A stretch of 64,000 nt of DNA. It comes from an uncultured Clostridia bacterium. Lineage in GTDB: Bacteria > Bacillota > Peptococcia > Peptococcales > Peptococcaceae. Under the pieces are notes generated by a model. That model worked only from the letters and a program-made list of their open reading frames with translations, was not told the DNA's origin and searched no databases. Position 1 is the first letter of the stretch. Each line of letters opens with the position of its first letter. Made by a program: the position numbers and the translations under genes. The stretch lies in contig CALXUG010000011.1 in the NCBI GenBank assembly GCA_944391625.1, positions 1-64,000 on the forward strand. Direction: 5' to 3'. Shown one piece after another: positions 36,370-44,976 of this stretch.

Positions 36370-37238
36370 GCCTTTCCCTCCCTCTGATTTAACAATACCG
36401 GTGTTGCACACAAACTAAGATATACAACCTGCGCCAATACAGCGGTCGGTGTTACCGCAAGCTGCTGCACGGTAGGATAATAGCGCCATGTAAACAAGCC
36501 CGCTGCCCAGCTGACGAAAATGACTGCTCCGCAGCCAATCAGCCACACCAGCATTTTTTTATCCCGCTTCTCCATTCGATAGATAGAAAAAGCTGTTCGC
36601 CCCGGCAGGCCATAGCCTCTGCTTTTCATGCTGTCTGCCGTTTCAATGGCAGTTTCCAGCGCCCAGGTTATCAAGATAGAGCAAACGCCCATGGCGTATT
36701 TCATGCGTTGAAAAACGGAGCCGGTTCCCATATCCCGCCCCACACAGCGCTGCGCTTCTATCACCGTTTGCAGCTGCATTTTAAAACGGGGAATAAACCG
36801 CAGCGTCATGGACAGCACCAGCGACAACGCCGGAATGATGCGCCCAAACAGGTAAATAAACTTATCCGAACACATCACAGCAGAATAACAGACAAACCAA
36901 AGAATCACGCAAGCCAGCATAACAGCAGCGGCAAATCCGTATACAATACTTTCCAAAGTTAACGGATTGCCTGTAGGCAAATAGCACAGGATGGTGATGC
37001 CCTCATGGTTAAAGACCGGATTCAGCAACGCCGCCAACAGCAGCATCGGCACCAAAAACACTAATGTGCGGCCAACGGCCTTTTTGCCTTTCAGCTGCAA
37101 CGCATACACCAAAGCAGCCGCTAACGAAATACCCAGACTGACAGGATGCCAAAAACACATGGCAAACAGCAGCATCAGCATAAAATATATAAAATTGACT
37201 ACCGGATGGTATCCCGAAAAGACATCTCTCCCATCCAT
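36342..37238 (-). CDS. ecfT: ECF transporter transmembrane subunit EcfT
   Basis: The 298-residue transmembrane coupling subunit of an ECF importer, about six to eight spans. It carries the cytosolic coupling-helix motifs of EcfT: RFIPRFK followed by EAQRCVGRD, and the family-defining DSMKSRGYG. Its 3' end overlaps the start of the ATPase gene, so the two are translationally coupled. No strong ribosome site is visible before the ATG, suggesting coupling to the upstream DUF4430 gene (30 bp away). Confidence 0.9.
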   Translation of the reverse strand: MDGRDVFSGYHPVVNFIYFMLMLLFAMCFWHPVSLGISLAAALVYALQLKGKKAVGRTLVFLVPMLLLAALLNPVFNHEGITILCYLPTGNPLTLESIVYGFAAAVMLACVILWFVCYSAVMCSDKFIYLFGRIIPALSLVLSMTLRFIPRFKMQLQTVIEAQRCVGRDMGTGSVFQRMKYAMGVCSILITWALETAIETADSMKSRGYGLPGRTAFSIYRMEKRDKKMLVWLIGCGAVIFVSWAAGLFTWRYYPTVQQLAVTPTAVLAQVVYLSLCATPVLLNQREGKACTPIKLKG

Positions 37239-37268
37239 ACAATATCACATCATTTCCCGTTTCATTCT

Positions 37269-38075
37269 TTACACATCTTCACTCATATCCCGTCCTACAT
37301 CTGCGCCCAGGTCACAGCTATACACCCAGCAAATCACATCGCCATTTTGCAAAGTGTACTGACTGCAACCATAATTGGGAAACCAGTCATTGACTTTGTA
37401 CATCCAGCCCGATTGGGCGCCTGCGTCAAACTCGTACAGATTGGCAATCCCTTCAATGTAAGCGCTGTTGTAGCCCGGTGTATCTTCATACTCCATGTGT
37501 ATTTTATTGGCTTTGCAAACACGCTGCAGCACATCAAAGACCGTTTCACCCTCCGAAAAAGAAATGGTTGTAGCCGGCAAAATCCACCCGTCCGACGGCA
37601 CCAGTTCTTTTTTGTCCGGATCGCACAAGTCCAGCTGTTTAACAAGGGCAGCGCAGGAGATAGAAATGGTGCAGCTGTTCTCTGTTGCTGGTTGGGCAGT
37701 CTGCTCCGGCACTGTCGCTGTGTTATCGGTTACAGGCGCTGTACCTGCTGCTTTTTTATTATCTGTATCCGTTTCAGCTGCTGTCTCTTTTCCATTTTTA
37801 ACATCGGTTGCAGGCTTGGTATCTGTTTCAGATTTTGCTTCCTGCTGAATAGTTTTTGATTCTGTTTCTGTTTTTGCATCTGTCCCGGCTTCTGTTTCCG
37901 ATGGCTCCGACTGGATACCCACTGTCTGCTCATCTGCTGTGGCAGCCAGCATGGCATCATCTGGCTGTTCTGACGCAGCAAAAAATGAATTGCCGCCCAA
38001 ACCAAACAACCCAAGAAGCGCAACCGCTATCACAACAACTGACAGCAGAAAAGTTTTTAATTGCTTTTGCGACAC
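37269..38075 (-). CDS. Secreted DUF4430 protein (transcobalamin beta-domain-like)
   Basis: A 268-residue exported or membrane-tethered protein: hydrophobic N-terminus (TFLLSVVVIAVALLGLFGLGG), a long Thr/Glu/Lys-rich disordered stretch to about 130, then a DUF4430 domain (about 132-262) with TISFSEGETVFDVLQRVC, the GIANLYEFDAGAQSGWMYKVND core and YTLQNGDVICWVYSCDLGAD. DUF4430 shares its fold with the C-terminal corrinoid-binding domain of animal intrinsic factor/transcobalamin. It lies 15 bp after the alpha/alpha-barrel gene and 30 bp before ecfT. Role as a corrinoid-binding surface protein is inferred. Confidence 0.85.
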   Translation of the reverse strand: MSQKQLKTFLLSVVVIAVALLGLFGLGGNSFFAASEQPDDAMLAATADEQTVGIQSEPSETEAGTDAKTETESKTIQQEAKSETDTKPATDVKNGKETAAETDTDNKKAAGTAPVTDNTATVPEQTAQPATENSCTISISCAALVKQLDLCDPDKKELVPSDGWILPATTISFSEGETVFDVLQRVCKANKIHMEYEDTPGYNSAYIEGIANLYEFDAGAQSGWMYKVNDWFPNYGCSQYTLQNGDVICWVYSCDLGADVGRDMSEDV

Positions 38076-38090
38076 AACCTCATCCCCTCG

Positions 38091-39209
38091 CTAAACAAAC
38101 AATCTGCCGCTTAATCCGGCAGTCCCATACCATAAACCAACTTGCAGCGCAGGCTGGGACAATGCGGCAAGCATCTGTTTGTTATCCGGCTTTTCTTCCC
38201 GCTGACCGGTTGCAGCATTTGCTTTGGCATTATCAGTCATATCATACAAACTGCTTTTTCCCTCCATGGCTCGCAGAGCAGCGGTCATTCCGTATAATCC
38301 CTGTTCCGTAGCCATCCGGCTATTGCCCTGGCCATGTTTGGTATGCAGAAAACTGCCGTCGGCCTGTCGATAGGTCAGCAAAAAATCCAAAATGCTGTTG
38401 CCCTGTTTCACAAACCGAGCATCTTCCAAATCAATACCCAATGCGGACAAGCCTACAATCACCTGCACCGCACTCTCTGAGCTGTCTCCGTAGCCGCCGT
38501 CAGCTTTCTGCAGCTGAGATAAACAATCCAATGCTTTCTCTGTTGCTGCTTTTACTTTGGGCTGATCTTGATAAGGTACCAGCGCCTGCAGCACCATACC
38601 GGTAATATCCGCACCGGCCTGACCGGCACCGCCTGCCGCCGTTAAATTCCAGCCGCCGTTATCCAACTGTCGGGACAAAATATAATCAACATACATCTGT
38701 CGGCTGGCCTGTTTTTTGGCAGATGCGTTAACCGGCATGGCGTATTCCTTACTGTCCAGCGCAATCAACGCCCAGACGGCACCATTGATGCCCTGCTGAA
38801 CAGTTTTGTCAAAGTCGCCCAACGGCGTCAACAAATTGTATCCGCCCACATTGGCCGGATTGGCTCCAATGGCGCTTAACGCCAAAATAACCCGAGAATA
38901 TTCTGTATATTTTTTAGTATGCAAAATCCCATTCTTTTCTTTTACATAGGTCGCAACGGTTTGATAATAGTTATCCTGATATGCCTGTGAAACAGCATAC
39001 TCACTGCGCACCAAACCAAGCACCGCCCATTCCCCGCCAATAACGGCAATCTGCGGCTCCGGCGTAACACCCAGCACATACGACGCGCTTTTTTCTATAG
39101 CCTGCTCCAATTGCGCGTCCATCACCGCCGCCGTGGCCGGAAAACTGATACTCCACAGCAGCACCAACAGTAACACTACACATAGTTTTTTGTTTTTGAT
39201 ACTATTCAT
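38091..39209 (-). CDS. Secreted prenyltransferase-fold protein (intrinsic-factor alpha-barrel-like)
   Basis: A 372-residue exported protein with a signal peptide (KKLCVVLLLVLLWSISFPATAA) and repeated helical pairs of the squalene-cyclase/prenyltransferase alpha6-alpha6 barrel: NGGWNLTAAGGAGQAGADITGMV, DGGYGDSSESAVQVI, DGSFLHTKHGQGNSRMATEQG. Intrinsic factor and transcobalamin use exactly such a barrel as their N-terminal domain. Start at 39209 with AGGAGGAGGGA upstream; the frame opens at 39299. The next gene supplies the matching DUF4430 half. No catalytic DxDD of cyclases is seen, favouring a binding role. Confidence 0.82.
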   Translation of the reverse strand: MNSIKNKKLCVVLLLVLLWSISFPATAAVMDAQLEQAIEKSASYVLGVTPEPQIAVIGGEWAVLGLVRSEYAVSQAYQDNYYQTVATYVKEKNGILHTKKYTEYSRVILALSAIGANPANVGGYNLLTPLGDFDKTVQQGINGAVWALIALDSKEYAMPVNASAKKQASRQMYVDYILSRQLDNGGWNLTAAGGAGQAGADITGMVLQALVPYQDQPKVKAATEKALDCLSQLQKADGGYGDSSESAVQVIVGLSALGIDLEDARFVKQGNSILDFLLTYRQADGSFLHTKHGQGNSRMATEQGLYGMTAALRAMEGKSSLYDMTDNAKANAATGQREEKPDNKQMLAALSQPALQVGLWYGTAGLSGRLFV

Positions 39210-39338
39210 AAAAAGTCCCTCCTCCTGTTCATACTGCAAACCACCCATGTCTTTGCCTGCAAATTTTTTAGTCAACTGCCACAGCGGGCAAGCTAACATC
39301 GTTTATGCCAACTCACCCGCTGAACAGAGTATTAATCC

Positions 39339-42300
39339 TTATTTATTGTTATTGTCTTTGGCAACTGTCTGCATATACCGCATCAGAATGGCGGCTGCTT
39401 CCGCTCTTGTCACAGTGCCTTGCGGCGCCATAGTTGTTTTTCCCCGTCCTGTTATCAGACCTTCTGCATTGGCCCAGGCAAGGGCAGGCGCAGCCCAGCT
39501 GCTGATTTGTTCTCCATCAGCAAAGCGGCTTAAATCGGCAGTTTTGCTGGTGTCATAATTTTTATACTGACTGTAACGCAGCAATACTGTTGCCAGCTGC
39601 TCTCTGGTCATGCCATCTTCCGGTCCAAACTGATTTTTACCATAACCGCTGACCAGATGATTGGCGCTGGCCCATAAGATAGACTCGGTGTACCAGCTGT
39701 TATCGGCCACATCGGCAAAAGAATTGCTTGTTGTTGCAGTTGGCGTTCCATCCAACCGATACAGCATGGTAACCAGCATGGCTCGGTTGACCTCTGCCTC
39801 CGGCGCAAACTGATTGTCATCCACACCGCGCATCAAATCCTTGCTGTAGATATAATGAATGGCTTCCTGCGCCCAATGTTTCTCCGGCACATCTGCAAAA
39901 GGCAGCGGACTGGTTAACCGTTGATATTCCTGCTCGGCTGCCACCAACTGATCATAATTTTCCACCAGTTTCTTTTCTTCCTCACTCAGTTTATCGTATG
40001 CTTCACGGGCAGCTTTCAATGCTTCACCGCTGTTTTTATCAATAACGCCGATAGAACCAATCAAATCCGTCACGCCAGTGCCGGTGGTTGGCAGTTCCGC
40101 AGGTACTTTACCGTCTTCCGGTTTAACAGCACCGCCGCCTCCGCCAATATCTTCACCCAGCGCGCTGGTATATTTCCAGCAAACAGTATTCACGTCTTCT
40201 GCAAGAATATCTGCTGCTCCCACTTCCGGGAACACTCCATCACAGGTAAACATCCAGCCCGAACCACTGCCCGCATCAAATTCGCCTAACGGTCCATCCG
40301 GTGTCTCAATAGATGTCAAATAGAAATTGCCGGTTGTGCTGCCTGTATACGCTGCTTCCATATGGTAAGCATCCAGCAAGCGCAATGTTACCTCTGCTAC
40401 AGTATCACCAGCGGCATATGGCACGTCCACCGACGCAATGATAGTCCCCAACGCAACAGGGCTATTGGAGCCAGCCGGCCGTTTGGCGTTGTCCACAACG
40501 CTCATGGTGATGCGGCCGGCAATGGGCTGACCATCCATATCAAAATCGCTATCACCATCAGTATCCCCGCCACCACCGGAAGAACCGGAGCTGGTTACAG
40601 TTAAAGTTACTGTATAAGCAGGACTATCAGCCTGCCCATCGTTGGCTTTGAATACTAGCTTGTATGTGCCAACTTCACTTGGTTTAAACTCATAGTCTGC
40701 GTTTATAGTTTGCGCAGCTGCTCCGTTGACAGAAACGGTATAAGTTAGTGCATCATGATCAACATCTTTGAAAAACTCATTCACATATGCAAAATACGGT
40801 TTTCCTAATTCAATGGATTCCTGTGCAGAATCAGCACCAACTAATTCCGGCGCACGATTGGCAGATGGCTGTTGACCAACGGTCACTGTTATATCCGGCA
40901 AAATACTGCGGGTATAATGAACAGTATTCGCAGCCATATTGGCACCTGTACCAAAATCATCTAATCCGCGATGATTTTTTTCATAAATTAAATCACTTCC
41001 CCATAAATCACCAGAAATATAGCCATTATTTAATAAATATTCTCCCTGTCCATCATCTGGAAGTACAATAGAGACATAATTTGCTTTCGTAATTAATTCA
41101 TACTGTTCTCCCTGTTCTGGATACACACGATTATCCATTAAAGAATAGGATATTTTTGCCGCTGAAGTTGTCCATTCAGGATTGTTCTTATCATCATAAT
41201 CCCAACATGGATTATATATTCCAGCCATTTTCCCAACTGGAATATGCAGCCCATCTAACATTACACAAACTTTATCGCCTGCTGCCAATGCTTCGCCTGG
41301 GTTTGTACGGTTATAGACTCTCACATCTACTTTTTCACCGCGCACTACCTGATACGCAGATGATGTGGTGGAATTATTCGATTTTGTTGCCCGAATCAGA
41401 TTATTACCTGCTGCAATCTTTGCCGTATAACAACTGGTAGCGCTATCTTTTTGCAATTCAGTCCACTGTTCACCATTATCACGGCTGACCTCCAGTTTAC
41501 TGATGGTCACAGCACTGCCGGTCGTCACAGTTGGTTTTAACTGCAACTCACCTTCATTGCCTGTAAAATACAAGGTATCAAACTCACTGTCCCAAGGCTG
41601 TGCATGTTTTTTATCGTAAGTAAGCGCATTGCTGCTGTAGCACTCAATGCCAAAATCTACATCATCAGCAGTATCGCCTACTTGTACCACTACCAATCCT
41701 GTACGTTTAGGGTCGCAAGCACCATAAACACCTTGCTTTGCAATATCTATCGCATCATAAGTCACTTCAAGAATTGCAGTACCTTCTTGTTTTGCTGTGA
41801 TATCCAGCCAATTACCAGTGGCATTTCCATTACCGGAAATCACAGGATCTATAGAAATTACATTTTTACCGGACAATACTTTATAATGAAAATCCGGCTC
41901 AATCATAATATCACTGCTACTAATCTGCCAGCTGCGATAAGCCCGCAAACGGAATTTTTCACCTTGCTGCAATCGTAAATGATTTTGCTTATTAATGTTC
42001 AATAATACATTTGCTTCTTTATATGTTTCTACAGTCGGTTTTACATTGGAGTACAAATCATTATCTGTATAAACAACCGTAAGCTGATCACCAGCATTTA
42101 TATAGCCAGCTTTTGTGATATAGTGTTCCTTACTAATTCGATATGTCAAACTATTAGCATTGGTTGCAAACTGATAGGTAACTGTACCGTCCGCATTATT
42201 AATAGTGTCTATTGACTCTATTTTTTCACTGACATAATTTTTAGTCTGTGTAAACAACTGTACCGCAGCGCCCTCACTAGCGGTAATACTGACTGTTGCT

Positions 42301-42392
42301 GCTTCTGTTTCCGCCATTGCCGCTGTCGGCAGCAGGGTAAACAGCATGGCCATCAGCAATAGTAGTGCGACTAATTTTTTCTTTTGCATCAT
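39339..42392 (-). CDS. S-layer-anchored protein with DUF4430 domain
   Basis: A 1017-residue surface protein. After the signal peptide (LVALLLLMAMLFTLLPTAAMA) comes a long Ig-like beta region (about 30-530), a cadherin-like unit (about 535-610, DVDHDALTYTVSV), a Gly/Ser-Asp linker, a DUF4430 domain (about 625-750, ending GWMFTCDGVFPEVGA and VNTVCWKYTSALGEDIG), a short helical FIVAR-like segment (LSEEEKKLVENYDQLVAAE) and three SLH repeats (about 830-1005, first FADVPEKHWAQEAI). SLH repeats bind secondary wall polymers. It is the first gene after the B12 riboswitch and would display the putative corrinoid-binding domain on the cell surface. AAGGGG precedes the ATG. Confidence 0.88.
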   Translation of the reverse strand: MMQKKKLVALLLLMAMLFTLLPTAAMAETEAATVSITASEGAAVQLFTQTKNYVSEKIESIDTINNADGTVTYQFATNANSLTYRISKEHYITKAGYINAGDQLTVVYTDNDLYSNVKPTVETYKEANVLLNINKQNHLRLQQGEKFRLRAYRSWQISSSDIMIEPDFHYKVLSGKNVISIDPVISGNGNATGNWLDITAKQEGTAILEVTYDAIDIAKQGVYGACDPKRTGLVVVQVGDTADDVDFGIECYSSNALTYDKKHAQPWDSEFDTLYFTGNEGELQLKPTVTTGSAVTISKLEVSRDNGEQWTELQKDSATSCYTAKIAAGNNLIRATKSNNSTTSSAYQVVRGEKVDVRVYNRTNPGEALAAGDKVCVMLDGLHIPVGKMAGIYNPCWDYDDKNNPEWTTSAAKISYSLMDNRVYPEQGEQYELITKANYVSIVLPDDGQGEYLLNNGYISGDLWGSDLIYEKNHRGLDDFGTGANMAANTVHYTRSILPDITVTVGQQPSANRAPELVGADSAQESIELGKPYFAYVNEFFKDVDHDALTYTVSVNGAAAQTINADYEFKPSEVGTYKLVFKANDGQADSPAYTVTLTVTSSGSSGGGGDTDGDSDFDMDGQPIAGRITMSVVDNAKRPAGSNSPVALGTIIASVDVPYAAGDTVAEVTLRLLDAYHMEAAYTGSTTGNFYLTSIETPDGPLGEFDAGSGSGWMFTCDGVFPEVGAADILAEDVNTVCWKYTSALGEDIGGGGGAVKPEDGKVPAELPTTGTGVTDLIGSIGVIDKNSGEALKAAREAYDKLSEEEKKLVENYDQLVAAEQEYQRLTSPLPFADVPEKHWAQEAIHYIYSKDLMRGVDDNQFAPEAEVNRAMLVTMLYRLDGTPTATTSNSFADVADNSWYTESILWASANHLVSGYGKNQFGPEDGMTREQLATVLLRYSQYKNYDTSKTADLSRFADGEQISSWAAPALAWANAEGLITGRGKTTMAPQGTVTRAEAAAILMRYMQTVAKDNNNK

Positions 42393-42570
42393 TTTTACGC
42401 CCCTTTATTTTTTGTAATGTATGTAAAACGCAAAACAATTTTTGCCCAACCAAGCACAGAACGCAGCTCGTTTATCTGGTAACAGCAGACTATATTTTCC
42501 ATTATTTAGTGTAAAAAAGAGCAGACACTCTTTCATTCCTACTTGTATTAGCTGAAATTTGGCTAATATG

Positions 42571-42590
42571 ATTGTTTCACGTGAAACAAT
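42571..42590. other. parS centromere site (ParB binding)
   Basis: The 16-mer TGTTTCACGTGAAACA at 42573-42588 is a perfect match to the parS consensus bound by ParB/Spo0J, and the palindrome extends to 20 bp (ATTG...CAAT). parS sites cluster around the replication origin, so this suggests that the window is origin-proximal. It lies in the noncoding leader between the B12 riboswitch and the SLH gene. Confidence 0.88.
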
Positions 42591-42639
42591 TTTGTTCGCA
42601 ATGTTCCATCGTCAGGAGATTGTTTGTTGCCTGCCCTCC

Positions 42640-42935
42640 TACCCGACCAGAAAGGCGTCGGGCAGTGGACATCTGCTTGTCGGTCTGCTTCACTTTGGAC
42701 TGCGTCCAGTTCAGCAAGACAGACTGCGCATCTGTCCGCTTCAATGTCGACAACGGCAACAAAACATCTCCCTGACTTGCGTACATAAGGCTGGCCTATC
42801 CTTTGCCAAAATTCCGAATTGGGATGGATTATCGCGCCAAATGTCTGAACCGAAGTGGACGCAGTCCAAACTGAGGCAGACATTTCAGCGATTGTCCAGC
42901 ACCACTGAGGGATCGGCAAAGATAGGACAGCCGAC
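42640..42935. repeat. Nested inverted repeat, relative of the dispersed repeat
   Basis: TTTGGACTGCGTCCAGTT (42694-42711) is inverted as GTGGACGCAGTCCAAACT (42855-42873), and GGCTGGCCTATCCTTTGCC (42789-42807) as GGCAAAGATAGGACAGCC (42915-42932). The TTTGGACT-CGTCCA word is shared with bases 15-35 of the window. Open frames through it on both strands are by-products of the symmetry. It separates the riboswitch terminator from the first gene it should control. Confidence 0.6.
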
Positions 42936-42962
42936 AAACACAATCTTTCACACAAAACAATG

Positions 42963-42999
42963 AAAAAAACACGCCAGCTTTCCGCAAAAAGCTGACGTG
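42963..42999 (-). terminator. Riboswitch expression-platform terminator
   Basis: On the minus strand CACGTCAGCTTT pairs with AAAGCTGGCGTG, followed by seven T, about 40 nt after the B12 aptamer. Ligand-dependent termination is the natural reading. Confidence 0.85.
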
Positions 43000-43039
43000 C
43001 CCGTTTTTTCGCACGACAAATAAGGCTCTCGCCCTGTCT

Positions 43040-43245
43040 GTTACCAAAGAAGCGTACGTCTTCTGACTCGCGTTAGGAGCAGGTTTGCTCTGCGGATTTG
43101 CCTTACCTTCCCATGACTTTGTCACAGTGGCGGCCTTTCGGCTCACACCTTATGGTGCTTCAGGTTATCCTCACGCCTACAGCGTCGGTGAACGCGGGGC
43201 TTGTACCCCATTCCTTTTACATCGCGCCTGACCAAAATAGCCGTT
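43040..43245 (-). promoter_or_regulatory. Cobalamin riboswitch
   Basis: The minus strand shows the class elements in order: AAAAGGAAT near 43218, the paired GGGGT/ACCCC region, GCCGCCACTGTGA (the conserved B12 CCACTG core), GGGAAGG, and the B12 box CGAGTCAGAAGAC at about 43065-43050. A Rho-independent terminator follows. It would shut off the leftward corrinoid-uptake genes when cobalamin is plentiful. Confidence 0.93.
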
Positions 43246-43361
43246 ACGGCAACGATGACCACCTCTTTCTATTTTGTTTTCGTTTTATTGTATCACAGAA
43301 TGGGCAATTATTTAAGTACATTTTTCCACTTTTTACAACAAACAAAATAATACAGAACATA

Positions 43362-43408
43362 AAAATCCCCCAAGTGCCGAATTTTATTATCCGGCATTGG
43401 AGGATTTT
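43362..43408 (-). terminator. Terminator of PepSY gene
   Basis: AAAATCCCCCAAGTGCCG pairs with CGGCATTGGAGGATTTT (two mismatches); T-rich on the minus strand. It insulates the riboswitch unit from the gene upstream. Confidence 0.85.
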
Positions 43409-43451
43409 ATCATAAACAATATTTTATAAAACTACTGCTCACATCTGCTGT

Positions 43452-44714
43452 TTAATCGTCGTAATCTTTATCCCAATCTAAAATTTTTCCGTTAAGCCCA
43501 TTAATTTCATATTCATATTCTACTCCGTTTACATGGAAATCCACTTCATACTTATAGTGTCCATCATCACGGTCTAATTCGGCTTTAATCCACTCTACAT
43601 GCTTCTGTGCTATACCGGCATGCTTCAAGGCAATCCGTTTGGCTTCATCAACGCCGATTACTTTATCTTTTTCAGGAGTATAGGCTTCTGCATCGTAGTC
43701 AAAATCCAGAATTTTTCCGTTTTCTGCATTGATTTCGTAGTCGTATTCACCTTTATTGGTGTAAAACTCGATTTCGTACACTTTGCGGCCATCGTCATAA
43801 TCAGCGCGGGTTCTGACAAAAGTAACATCCTTTTCTCTCAAATCGGCATCTTCCAACGCAATATCCTTAGCTTTTGCCAAACCAATATCCTTCACTTCGG
43901 CAGAAGGACGTTTCCAGTTGTCAATATCGTAATCATAATCCAACACTTTGCCAGTTTCCGCATTAATTATGAAGTCATATTCTCTACTATCTGTATAGAA
44001 TTCCACATCATAAACCCAACGGTTATCCCGATAGGTTAATGCCGCTGTCAGGAAGGTGACATCCTTTTCTAAAAGACTGACATAACCCAAGGCAATATTT
44101 TTGGCAGATTCTCGGCCAATATATCCTTTATCAATCTCATCCTGCTCTGTAACAAAGCTGTCAGCATCTGTCACAGTATAATCGCCAGTTAATGTAACAA
44201 CTTTATTTTTGGCATCCCAGCTTACATCGTTGCCCATCAGTTCTCCAATGGCGCGCAATGGTAAATAGGTACTGCCATTATACAAAATTGGATTTAAACG
44301 AGCGCCGTTTGCAGCATAAAACTTGCGTTCTTTGCCATCCACAATAATGGTGAAGTCAGGCCGTTCTTGTACACGGATATCTTTTCTGCCAATGTTGGGA
44401 TTATCCCGATTAGAAGAAAGGGTATCGCGGGTGCCGCTAATGGTAATGGTTTTATTTTTTTCATCCCAGTTTACATTTTTGCCCATCAATTCTCCAATGG
44501 CGCGCAATGGCAAATAGGTTCTGTCTTCATACAAAATAGGATACACTGCGTTTCCGCTGGATGTTTTAAAGTCAACATCATTGCCGTCCATCACAATGGA
44601 AAAATCGGCGCGAAGCTGCGCATCTGCAGTAAATACCGTATCTGCTGCAAAGGCAGGCATTGCCAGCGCTGTTGCTAAAACAGCTGTGGTAAGCATTACA
44701 ATTGGCTTTTTCAT
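43452..44714 (-). CDS. Secreted protein with copper-amine-oxidase-like and PepSY domains
   Basis: A 420-residue exported protein: signal peptide (KKPIVMLTTAVLATALAMPAFAA), two copper-amine-oxidase N-like repeats (about 30-100 and 105-170, each with LPLRAIGELMG and a following beta hairpin), then three PepSY repeats (about 190-415), each with an IALGYVSL/IALEDADL/IALKHAGI helix and a YEFYT-GEYDYEINAENGKILDFDYD strand pair. PepSY domains bind or inhibit peptidases at the cell surface. GAGGGG is upstream of the ATG at 44714; the frame opens at 44732. A TTGTAT-N17-TAGAAT promoter may lie about 75 bp upstream. It is monocistronic. Confidence 0.88.
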   Translation of the reverse strand: MKKPIVMLTTAVLATALAMPAFAADTVFTADAQLRADFSIVMDGNDVDFKTSSGNAVYPILYEDRTYLPLRAIGELMGKNVNWDEKNKTITISGTRDTLSSNRDNPNIGRKDIRVQERPDFTIIVDGKERKFYAANGARLNPILYNGSTYLPLRAIGELMGNDVSWDAKNKVVTLTGDYTVTDADSFVTEQDEIDKGYIGRESAKNIALGYVSLLEKDVTFLTAALTYRDNRWVYDVEFYTDSREYDFIINAETGKVLDYDYDIDNWKRPSAEVKDIGLAKAKDIALEDADLREKDVTFVRTRADYDDGRKVYEIEFYTNKGEYDYEINAENGKILDFDYDAEAYTPEKDKVIGVDEAKRIALKHAGIAQKHVEWIKAELDRDDGHYKYEVDFHVNGVEYEYEINGLNGKILDWDKDYDD

Positions 44715-44922
44715 AAAACATTCCCCTCTCATTGTTCCTTGTGTTAAATAGTGTCTAGCTATATACTGATTCTACCATAATTATGTTAGTTATACAATAA
44801 ATATTTTACTAAAACAAAATTAATCATCACAAATTCATCACATATTGGTGCAAACCATCTTTGCCTCAAAGCTACACTCCATATTCTATCTTATTCTCAT
44901 AGAAAGCAAAACAACTTGCTAC

Positions 44923-44965
44923 AAAAAACGCCTCACCAGCAAATGTGTGCTGACGAAGCGTTTTC
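44923..44965 (-). terminator. Terminator of amidase gene
   Basis: On the minus strand AACGC-TC-CAGCA pairs with TGCTG-GA-GCGTT, followed by TTTTT. Confidence 0.75.
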
Positions 44966-44976
44966 ATCTTACCATT

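Noticed and set aside
38091-39209. Squalene/terpene cyclase
   Set aside because: The fold repeats are present, but no DxDD acid motif was seen, and the protein is secreted in a B12-regulated locus.
42559-42963. Overlapping open frames on both strands (about 130 codons each) next to parS
   Set aside because: They arise from the inverted repeats, overlap each other completely, include the parS palindrome, have no ribosome sites and do not read like protein.
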